Assembly (NCBI GenBank): GCA_964386465.1
Contig: CAYLTU010000319.1
Coordinates: 1-5,858 of the forward strand
Source: GCA-2717185 sp964386465
GTDB taxonomy: Bacteria > Pseudomonadota > Alphaproteobacteria > UBA8366 > GCA-2717185
Length of the DNA: 5,858 nucleotides
Direction: 5' to 3'
In this document: piece after piece, positions 1-4,895 of the stretch
How the letters are laid out: each line of letters opens with the position of its first letter
Numbering within the stretch: the first letter of the stretch is position 1
Translations under genes and position numbers: made by a program
Notes under the pieces: generated by a model
Database searches by the model: none
What the model saw: only the letters and a program-made list of their open reading frames with translations
What the model was told of the DNA's origin: nothing

Positions 1-19
1 ACACCTCGAAAACCAACGC

Positions 20-44
20 AAAAAAAATCTACCGCGAGAGCGGT
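20..44 (-). terminator. Probable rho-independent terminator, minus strand
   Basis: Read on the minus strand, ACCGC-TCTC-GCGGT forms a 5-bp stem with a 4-nt loop. After three bases (AGA) comes a run of eight T. It lies beyond the 3' end of the minus-strand ORF and so would end a transcript from that side. The stem is short and the T-run is slightly offset, so efficiency is uncertain. On the plus strand there is no T-tract after the hairpin. Confidence 0.5.
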
Positions 45-129
45 TTAGTCCGTTGACCCGGAACGGAAGTCGCGCGTCGCCGATGCTATGCCGGCACGTC
101 CGCCTTGCGTAGGCTGCCGAACAGGCTAT

Positions 130-363
130 TCAAATAGGTTTCATGCATGCCGGAAATCCGTCGCGGAGGAAGCCGATCGAGAACACCGGTTGGCGCTCCG
201 TAGCTTTTTCGACAGGCGCCCACGCCTCAAAGATTTGCCTGGCCTCGGCTAATGCCGCGGCAAGATTCTGAAGGGGCATAAATCCGGACTTGGAGAATTG
301 ACAGGCCTGCCGGCAAACAGCTACGGCCTCATCGTAACTGACCATTCCCCAGATTAGGACCAT
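130..363 (-). CDS. Hypothetical protein, possibly frameshifted
   Basis: This is a 77-residue ORF of no family I recognise. The middle part (about residues 9-60) is Ala/Glu-rich and predicted helical, with a DEAVAVCRQAC stretch that loosely resembles one helix pair of a TPR-like repeat. No signal peptide or membrane segment is visible. No good Shine-Dalgarno sequence precedes the ATG at 363; an internal ATG at 345 is an alternative start. After residue about 57 the natural-looking reading may continue in another minus-strand frame, which runs through an ATG at 148 to a TAG at 86-88 and starts MHETYLNSLFGS. A frameshifted or decayed gene is therefore possible. The downstream terminator-like hairpin at 20-44 supports some minus-strand transcription. 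It is divergent from the DUF350 operon. Confidence that it makes protein as drawn is low. Confidence 0.3.
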   Translation of the reverse strand: MVLIWGMVSYDEAVAVCRQACQFSKSGFMPLQNLAAALAEARQIFEAWAPVEKATERQPVFSIGFLRDGFPACMKPI

Positions 364-412
364 CTACAGGGTGGGTCCCCGGGTTGATGAGCTTGCCCCG
401 AACGTTGGACCG

Positions 413-458
413 GGCTGAGGCGGAATCTCCCGTTCCTCAGGTCGTCGGGCGGCTGAGG
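413..458. repeat. CTGAGG / CCTCAG / CTGAGG repeat set
   Basis: GGCTGAGG occurs at 413-420 and again at 451-458, and the reverse complement CCTCAG lies between them at 435-440. The middle element can pair with either outer copy (loops of 14 and 12 nt). The set lies upstream of a TATAGT box (471-476) and of the first operon gene. It could be an operator array, or an RNA switch if transcription starts further upstream. Function is inferred from position only. Confidence 0.35.
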
Positions 459-470
459 TGCCCGATAGCC

Positions 471-476
471 TATAGT
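471..476 (+). promoter_or_regulatory. Candidate -10 box of the operon
   Basis: TATAGT is a good match to a sigma-70 -10 hexamer and sits 26 bases before the annotated ATG of the DUF350 gene. No convincing -35 hexamer is found 16-18 bases upstream (the sequence there is GGCGGC-like). If it is real, the promoter either needs an activator or is weak. The CTGAGG repeats end 12 bases upstream, where a regulator could bind. Confidence 0.25.
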
Positions 477-501
477 CGTCGCGTGGTCCGACTTTTGATC
501 G

Positions 502-972
502 ATGGCGAATTGTGATAGCGTCCGCGGGTCTTCGGTAAAGCTACCAAGGAAATCAGTTCTTTTGGAAACAATAGGTGCTTCGCTTGGCGGGCTGCCATGG
601 TTTCTCGCCTATTTGGCGACCGCGGTAGTGCTGACTCTGGTCTACGTCGTCATCTATATGTGGGTGACGCCGCACGATGAGATCAAGCTGATCCGGGAAA
701 ACAACCTGGCCGCCTCGCTTGCCTTCGGCGGCAGCCTGGTCGGCTTCTGCTTGCCGTTGGCCAGCGCAATCGCCAATTCGGCCGCTTTGGTGGATTGCGT
801 GGTATGGGGCGCGATCGCCTTGGTCGTCCAGATCGCGATATTTTTCATCGTTCGCCTGCCCATACCCAAGATATCGGAGCGGATCGAGAACGGCGAGACC
901 GCCAGCGGTCTATGGCTTGGAACCGCCTCGTTAGCCGGCGGCATTCTCAACGCCGCCTCCATGACGAGCTGA
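502..972 (+). CDS. DUF350 family inner-membrane protein (YjfL-like)
   Basis: This is a 156-residue integral membrane protein with four predicted helices at about residues 33-53, 68-90, 98-118 and 137-153. It matches E. coli YjfL from memory along its length: a TPH(D/N)E motif after helix 1 (56-60), a N-LAASLAF-G-LVG stretch in helix 2, and an (I/L)SE-I--G-TA-G motif leading to GG(I/L)LNAA-M at the C-terminus. The molecular role of DUF350 is not known; the family travels with YgiB- and YgiC-type genes, as here. The ATG at 502 has no Shine-Dalgarno sequence. A TTG at 562 is preceded by AAGGA (546-550) with an 11-nt gap and would give 136 residues, close to the 132 of YjfL, so the true start may be TTG 562. 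It is first in the operon, 73 bases before the DUF1190 gene. Confidence 0.88.
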   Translation: MANCDSVRGSSVKLPRKSVLLETIGASLGGLPWFLAYLATAVVLTLVYVVIYMWVTPHDEIKLIRENNLAASLAFGGSLVGFCLPLASAIANSAALVDCVVWGAIALVVQIAIFFIVRLPIPKISERIENGETASGLWLGTASLAGGILNAASMTS

Positions 973-1033
973 TCGATTTAGCGCACCGAATCTACTGCAC
1001 CAGAGACCTCGCCCTTTAAGGTGAATTCCGATT

Positions 1034-1038
1034 GGAGA
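1034..1038 (+). promoter_or_regulatory. Ribosome-binding site of the DUF1190 lipoprotein gene
   Basis: GGAGA lies seven bases before the ATG at 1046. This is near-ideal spacing and fixes the start, which also yields a well-formed lipoprotein signal peptide. Confidence 0.7.
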
Positions 1039-1045
1039 AAATACG

Positions 1046-1588
1046 ATGAAACGCTGGAAATCCATTCCGATCGTCATGCTGACCAGCGTGAGCCTGATCG
1101 CCCTTACCGCCTGTGAGGAAGCCAAGGTGGATGCGTTGGTATTCGAAAGCCTGGAGCAATGTCTCGACGATACGACCATGTCCCGCGGGGATTGCGAGGC
1201 GAATTATAAGGAAGCGCGCGACCAGCACGCCGCCGTGGCGCCGAAATATAATTCCGAAGCGGATTGTCTGGCCGACTTCGGCGCCGGGCAGTGCGAGAAA
1301 GCGCCCTACCAGACACAAAGCGGCGGTTCGATCTTCATGCCCCTGATGATGGGATACATGATGGGCTCGATGCTCGGTGGGCGCCGTTCCATGGTTTCGC
1401 AGCCGCTGTACCGAACCTCCAAGAACCCAGGCGTTTTCCGCACCGCCGACAGCCGGAATGTCGGCAAGGCGATGGGCCGGACCCAGGTCGCCAAATCGGC
1501 CACCAGCCGTCCCTCGTTCAAATCTTCGACAATTTCGCGCGGTGGATTTGGCGCGTCCGGCCGGCGGTTCGGGTCGTCCGCCGCCTGA
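1046..1588 (+). CDS. ygiB: DUF1190 lipoprotein (YgiB/YjfM-like)
   Basis: This is a 180-residue predicted lipoprotein. Residues 1-22 form a basic then hydrophobic signal peptide ending in the lipobox LTAC, with the lipidated Cys at 23. The mature part has paired cysteines (39/50 and 74/83) inside the family's YNSEADCLADFG-GQC block (69-83; E. coli YgiB has a closely similar YATREDCVAEFGEGQC). A Met/Gly-rich segment, FMPLMMGYMMGSMLGG (97-112), follows, then a basic, Ser-rich, low-complexity tail. The tail carries the motif RGGFG (165-169) that also occurs near the C-terminus of E. coli YgiB. The function is not established. Its constant pairing with a YgiC-type ATP-grasp ligase suggests that it is a partner or substrate. 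The product is about 40 residues shorter than E. coli YgiB as I recall it. The ATP-grasp gene starts 43 bases downstream. Confidence 0.9.
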   Translation: MKRWKSIPIVMLTSVSLIALTACEEAKVDALVFESLEQCLDDTTMSRGDCEANYKEARDQHAAVAPKYNSEADCLADFGAGQCEKAPYQTQSGGSIFMPLMMGYMMGSMLGGRRSMVSQPLYRTSKNPGVFRTADSRNVGKAMGRTQVAKSATSRPSFKSSTISRGGFGASGRRFGSSAA

Positions 1589-1631
1589 TCTGATTTCCCT
1601 CACTCCCCTAGCGGACGGGCTCCTAGAACCC

Positions 1632-2792
1632 ATGCAGCGATTTTCCGTGACCGAGCGACCCGATTTGGAGCGCGCGGCAGCCGAACACGGCTTCGAATTC
1701 CTTGTCGGCGAAGGCATTGCCGGCTGGGACGAGAGTGCTTACTACCAGTTTACCTCGCGGCAAATCGAAGAGGATTTGAAGCAGCCGGCCGAAGAAATCG
1801 AGCGCTTGTGTTTCGAGGTCGTGGCGCGTGCCGTGAACGACGAGGTGGTTCTGCGCCGGCTGGGGATCCCGGAGCTATTTTGGGATTATGTCGCCGAAAG
1901 CTGGCGCAATAAGGACCGAAATCTCTACGGGAGAATGGACATTTCCTATAGTGGCGAGGGTCCGGCGAAACTGCTTGAGTACAATGCGGACACGCCTACA
2001 GCGCTTTATGAAACGGCGGTGTTCCAATGGGAATGGCTTGAACAGGCCATGGACAAGGGTCTGATCCCCGAAAGGTGCGATCAATTCAACGACCTCCATG
2101 AGAGCATCGTGCAGACATTCCCGCTTTTGGGTATCGAGGGGCTGTCCCACTTCGCGTGCAACCAGGATATCGAGGACGATAAAGGGACGCTCGAATACCT
2201 TGAGGAGTGCGCGCAGGAAGCCGGACTTGAGACGCGCTTCCTGGCAATTGAAGATATCGGCATCGATGACCGGGGACAGTTCACCGATCTCGATGAACGG
2301 GTCATCTCGACCCTGATCAAACTGTATCCATGGGAATGGCTCATGGATGAAGCGTTCGGGGCGAGCTTGCCCACAAGCGGCGTCCGGTTCATCGAGCCGC
2401 CCTGGAAGGCCATCCTGTCGAACAAAGGACTGCTGCCCCTGTTGTGGAGTATGTTCGAGGGGCATCCCAATCTGCTACCCGCATTCTTCGAGGACGATCC
2501 TGACGCCGCGACGCTTGCCGGCACCTATGTCCGCAAACCCTTGCTGTCACGCCAGGGAGCGAATATCGAGATATTTCGGGATGGCGAGACGCAAATCCGT
2601 AGCGACGGTCTCTATGGCGGGGAAAGTTGCATCGTGCAAGGGTTCCACCCCCTGCCGGAATTTGGAGAATATTATCCGCTGGTCGGTTGCTGGCTGGTCG
2701 CCAGCAAGGCGGTTGGATTGTGCATACGGGAGGACCGGACGTTGATCACCAGCAAGGATGCCCGTTTCATCCCTCACGCCGTTCTGGATTGA
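1632..2792 (+). CDS. ygiC: ATP-grasp amine-peptide ligase, glutathionylspermidine synthase-like (YgiC/YjfC)
   Basis: This is a 386-residue cytosolic enzyme, the same length as E. coli YgiC as I recall it and similar from end to end. The family is the C-terminal synthetase domain of glutathionylspermidine synthetase, which uses ATP to make an amide bond between a peptide carboxylate and a polyamine amine. Visible family blocks are ITERPD-like SVTERPD (5-11), GEGPAKLLEYNADTPTALYE (107-126), QFTDLDERVIS-L-KLYPWEW (215-235), EPPWKAILSNKGLLPLLW (254-271), the ATP-grasp lysine segment YVRKPLLSRQGAN (298-310), IVQGFHPLPEFG (333-344) and a GLCIREDRTLIT end (361-372). The amidase domain of the bifunctional E. 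coli Gss is absent, as in YgiC/YjfC. The frame stays open far upstream inside the lipoprotein gene, but homology starts at ATG 1632. No strong Shine-Dalgarno sequence precedes it, so coupling to the lipoprotein gene is likely. The true substrates of YgiC are not known; the neighbouring SpeD-like enzyme may supply its amine. Confidence 0.93.
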   Translation: MQRFSVTERPDLERAAAEHGFEFLVGEGIAGWDESAYYQFTSRQIEEDLKQPAEEIERLCFEVVARAVNDEVVLRRLGIPELFWDYVAESWRNKDRNLYGRMDISYSGEGPAKLLEYNADTPTALYETAVFQWEWLEQAMDKGLIPERCDQFNDLHESIVQTFPLLGIEGLSHFACNQDIEDDKGTLEYLEECAQEAGLETRFLAIEDIGIDDRGQFTDLDERVISTLIKLYPWEWLMDEAFGASLPTSGVRFIEPPWKAILSNKGLLPLLWSMFEGHPNLLPAFFEDDPDAATLAGTYVRKPLLSRQGANIEIFRDGETQIRSDGLYGGESCIVQGFHPLPEFGEYYPLVGCWLVASKAVGLCIREDRTLITSKDARFIPHAVLD

Positions 2793-2840
2793 CCGCCATG
2801 GGAGCGAATGCGAGTCTCACCGCGATAATTCGGGAAGCCG

Positions 2841-2885
2841 GGGATGGGCCGCCACCCTTCCATTGTGGACGCCACACCGCATCCC
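2841..2885 (+). other. Nested hairpin in the ygiC-speD spacer
   Basis: The longest gap inside the operon (2793-2961, 169 bases) contains a possible RNA fold: GGGATG (2841-2846) with CATCCC (2880-2885), GGC (2847-2849) with GCC (2871-2873), and CCAC (2852-2855) with GTGG (2865-2868). Only a weak TTTT (2891-2894) follows. It may be a processing or attenuation element for the two distal genes, or simply a chance fold. Confidence 0.3.
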
Positions 2886-2906
2886 GCTCATTTTGCGCAG
2901 CCTACG

Positions 2907-2916
2907 GGGAGAAGGA
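2907..2916 (+). promoter_or_regulatory. Strong Shine-Dalgarno of the leader ORF
   Basis: GGGAGAAGGA ends seven bases before the ATG at 2924. It is one of the best ribosome-binding sites in the window, yet the ATG it serves opens a 13-codon frame rather than the SpeD-like frame. No GTG, TTG or ATG in the SpeD-like frame lies at a usable distance from it. Confidence 0.6.
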
Positions 2917-2923
2917 CTTAACA

Positions 2924-2965
2924 ATGTTGCATCGCCGCGCGGTTTACCGGGTTGCGCGGACATGA
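2924..2965 (+). CDS. Candidate 13-residue leader peptide overlapping the SpeD-like start
   Basis: The sequence reads MLHRRAVYRVART then TGA. The stop overlaps the ATG of the SpeD-like gene as ATGA (2962-2965), a classic arrangement for re-initiation. The SpeD-like ATG has no Shine-Dalgarno of its own, so its translation would depend on ribosomes finishing this minicistron. The peptide has four Arg in 13 residues (codons 4, 5, 9 and 12). That could make translation sensitive to arginine or to a polyamine, but this is inference. The same frame is also open upstream from an ATG at 2798 (55 codons), whose start lacks a good Shine-Dalgarno sequence. No conservation data are available to me. Confidence 0.45.
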   Translation: MLHRRAVYRVART

Positions 2966-3378
2966 TCGCCGGCGACGAACAAGCCGGCAGGAGTCCCGAG
3001 CCGACGACGGAAAAATACGGCGTCGAACTCATCCTCGACCTGCACGGTTGCGACCCTTCGACGTTCAGCCGCGAAAGCATCGGCGCATATTTCGAACGCC
3101 TGTGCGTGCTCATCGACATGAAACGCGAGGCGCTGCATTTCTGGGACGACATCGGCGTTTCGGAAGAAGACAAGCAAACCTCGCCCCATACCCAGGGCAC
3201 ATCGGCAGTTCAGTTCATCCTGACCAGCTCGATCATTATCCATACGCTGGATCAGTTGAGCGCGGTCTATATCAACATGTTTTCGTGCAAGGCGTTCGAT
3301 CCCAAGGTGGCGGAGCAATTCTCGGTCGAATGGTTTGGTGCCGACGATTGCTCGGCCAGGTTCATCGATCGGGTTTGA
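2962..3378 (+). CDS. SpeD-like pyruvoyl-dependent decarboxylase, altered substrate pocket
   Basis: This is a 138-residue protein of the S-adenosylmethionine decarboxylase (class 1b) fold. YGVELILDLHGCDP (19-32) matches the family's N-terminal strand and LxGCD/ECD motif. The block from GTSAVQFI to MFSCKAFDP (79-114) aligns without gaps to the core of Thermotoga maritima SpeD. In that alignment Ser89 is the self-cleaving serine that becomes pyruvoyl (Ser63), His94 is the processing His68, and Cys109 is the catalytic Cys83. Cleavage would give an alpha chain of about 50 residues and a beta chain of about 88. Positions that I recall contacting AdoMet are changed: Phe49 to Pro75, Trp70 to Leu96, Glu72 to Gln98. 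The residue before the cleaved Ser is Thr instead of Glu. The enzyme may therefore decarboxylate ornithine, arginine or another amino acid; such re-purposed SpeD families are known. The ATG at 2962 was chosen because upstream codons show no homology and overlap ygiC. The DUF3326 gene starts one base after its stop. Confidence 0.85.
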   Translation: MIAGDEQAGRSPEPTTEKYGVELILDLHGCDPSTFSRESIGAYFERLCVLIDMKREALHFWDDIGVSEEDKQTSPHTQGTSAVQFILTSSIIIHTLDQLSAVYINMFSCKAFDPKVAEQFSVEWFGADDCSARFIDRV

Positions 3379-3379
3379 G

Positions 3380-4726
3380 ATGGCGCGCGTGCAGCTGACG
3401 GAGAAGGAAATCTCGATCCCGGCGTCGCCCGGCCATCGAGACCTGATCGACCATATACGAAAAGCGGTGGAATTCAGACACGAGAATATCGCGGTTCCAA
3501 TACGTTTTGCGATCACGCGCATGGACGAGACCAGTTACCAATGTGAGATCGGCACGCTTGAGGGGCTGGATATTCGCGCTTCCGAAGGCCTCGATTCGAT
3601 CTTTCGCTTCGTGCCGCGCAAGATCGAGCGGGCGGAGGCCTTCAACGCCGTCTTCCTGGTGCCGACAGGTATCGGCGCCGAGATCGGCGGGCACGCCGGC
3701 GATGCGACTCCGGCGGCACGGGTTATCGCGGCGGCGTGCGACACGCTGATCACGCATCCGAACGTCGTCAATGCCTCCGATCTCAACGAGATGCCGGAGA
3801 ACGCCCTTTATGTCGAGGGCAGCGCGATCACGCGGCTGATGATGGGAACGGCGGGTTTGCAACGCGTGCGGGCGAACCGGGTACTGGTACTCATCGATGC
3901 ACACGAGATCGAGTTGTTCGCCAACGATACGATCAACGCGGTGAGTGCCGCGCGCGCGACCTATGGCTTCGACTGTCCCAAGGTGGTGAAGCTCGACCCG
4001 CCGCTCCGCATGATCTCGAAATTCACGGACTCGGGCAGGGCTGCGGGTGAGATCGAGGGTCTCGATCGCGTCTGCGCGGTGTTGGACCAGCATCATGGTG
4101 CGTTCGACGCGGTGGCGATCGCCTCCGTTATCGATGTCGATGACAAAATTCACGAAGAATATTTTCATTGCGACGGCAGGATGATCAATCCTTGGGGCGG
4201 CGTCGAAGCGATGCTGACGCACGTGTTGTCGCTGCTCTACGAGGTCCCCACCGCTCACTCGCCAATGCTCGAAAGCCATAAGGTCGCGAATTTCGATCTC
4301 GGACGGGTCGAGCCGAGGCTCGCCGCCGAAGCGGTATCGCTCACCTTCGTTCAGTGCATGCTGAAGGGCCTGCACCGCAGTCCGCGCCTAGTCACCGATC
4401 CGGATGCCATGCGCGAGGCCGGCTTGCTGACGGCCGCCGATGTTTCGTGCCTCGTCATTCCCGACAAGTGCATCGGCCTACCCACGCTGGCGGCGCTGGA
4501 ACAGGGTATCCCCGTCATCGCCGTACGCGAGAACGACAATCTGATGCGGAACGACCTGCAGGCGCTTCCCTGGTCGCCGGGCCAGCTGCACATGGTGGAG
4601 AACTACTGGGAAGCCGTTGGCGTGATGACCGCGCTCAAGGCCGGCATCGCACCCGAAGCGCTGCGCCGACCGCTGGCCGCCACAAGTGTGGAGACGAGAG
4701 GGCATTGTCAGGGGACTCTCACTTGA
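3380..4726 (+). CDS. DUF3326 family protein
   Basis: This is a 448-residue soluble protein with no signal peptide or membrane helices. I recognise the DUF3326 signature VPTGIGAEIGGHAGDATPAA (94-113), followed by DTLITHPNVVNASDLNEMPE (121-140), NALYVEGSAITRLMMGT (141-157) and NRVLVLIDAH (166-175). The C-terminal part has IGLPTLAALEQGIPVIAVREN (365-385), where a run of Gly/Pro/Ala after an aliphatic strand looks like a ligand-binding loop, and ends ALRRPLAATSV (427-437). DUF3326 is common in cyanobacteria and has no function known to me. The His-Pro-Asn and Asn-Glu-Met-Pro-Glu motifs look catalytic but this is unproven. The open frame begins earlier (3335), but ATG 3380, one base after the SpeD-like stop, is the natural start and implies translational coupling. 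The last ten or so residues run towards a possible IS relic and may not be native. Confidence 0.85.
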   Translation: MARVQLTEKEISIPASPGHRDLIDHIRKAVEFRHENIAVPIRFAITRMDETSYQCEIGTLEGLDIRASEGLDSIFRFVPRKIERAEAFNAVFLVPTGIGAEIGGHAGDATPAARVIAAACDTLITHPNVVNASDLNEMPENALYVEGSAITRLMMGTAGLQRVRANRVLVLIDAHEIELFANDTINAVSAARATYGFDCPKVVKLDPPLRMISKFTDSGRAAGEIEGLDRVCAVLDQHHGAFDAVAIASVIDVDDKIHEEYFHCDGRMINPWGGVEAMLTHVLSLLYEVPTAHSPMLESHKVANFDLGRVEPRLAAEAVSLTFVQCMLKGLHRSPRLVTDPDAMREAGLLTAADVSCLVIPDKCIGLPTLAALEQGIPVIAVRENDNLMRNDLQALPWSPGQLHMVENYWEAVGVMTALKAGIAPEALRRPLAATSVETRGHCQGTLT

Positions 4727-4800
4727 GCCGAAGATGGCGGTTTCTTTGCGTTCTCGGCATTTGGACACTCTCCTATGAAAACGAAATTGTGTCCATCAAA
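4719..4800 (-). mobile_element. Possible insertion-sequence end relic (IS3-like)
   Basis: TGGACAC (4762-4768) and GTGTCCA (4789-4795) are perfect 7-bp inverted copies 20 bases apart. Read on the minus strand, the second copy is followed by TAGGAGAGTGTCCAA and then an ATG (4760-4758) opening MPRTQRNRHLRLK, after which a TGA comes at once. A TGGACAC tip followed by AGGAG and a basic MPR-type start resembles the left end and orfA start of IS3-family elements. The transposase itself is absent, so this would be a small remnant. Recognition is from memory of such ends and is uncertain; a regulatory hairpin is the alternative. Confidence 0.28.
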
Positions 4801-4863
4801 CCGGGGGAACTCCAGTCAGCCAGGAATCAGTTCGCGCCTATCTTGTCGCCTAATGGCTAGGAA

Positions 4864-4895
4864 GCGAACTCGCGACGCTCGCGGATGAGTTCCGC
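4864..4895 (-). terminator. Hairpin between convergent genes, possible terminator
   Basis: On the minus strand, right after the DUF2336 stop, GCGG-AACTC-(ATCC)-GCGA can pair with TCGC-GAGTT-CGC around a GCG loop, giving three short stems (3, 5 and 4 bp) with bulges. No T-run follows on either strand. It may stop or stabilise the DUF2336 transcript, or the DUF3326 operon from the other side, but it is not a textbook intrinsic terminator. Confidence 0.3.

Noticed and set aside
1377..1631. Upstream extension of the YgiC-like frame
   Set aside because: The 85 extra codons overlap the lipoprotein gene and have no homology; the YgiC family starts at ATG 1632 with matching length.
1016..1717. 233-residue minus-strand open frame
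   Set aside because: It lies opposite the lipoprotein gene, has an Arg/Gly-biased composition and no family resemblance, whereas the plus strand encodes a clear DUF1190 lipoprotein.
2758..2961. Upstream extension of the SpeD-like frame from ATG 2758
   Set aside because: It overlaps the end of the YgiC-like gene and is compositionally unlike SpeD; homology begins only after ATG 2962.
2798..2965. 55-codon plus-strand frame in the ygiC-speD spacer
   Set aside because: It starts five bases after the ygiC stop without a Shine-Dalgarno and has no recognisable content; only its last 13 codons, with their own strong ribosome-binding site, are kept as a leader candidate.
3362..4375. 337-residue minus-strand open frame
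   Set aside because: It is antisense to the well-supported DUF3326 gene, is rich in Arg/His/Asp as expected from reading a GC-rich gene backwards, and has no recognisable motif.
4354..4860. 168-residue plus-strand open frame overlapping the end of DUF3326
   Set aside because: Most of it is an alternative frame of the DUF3326 gene (Arg/Gly/His-rich), and its tail runs through non-coding DNA.
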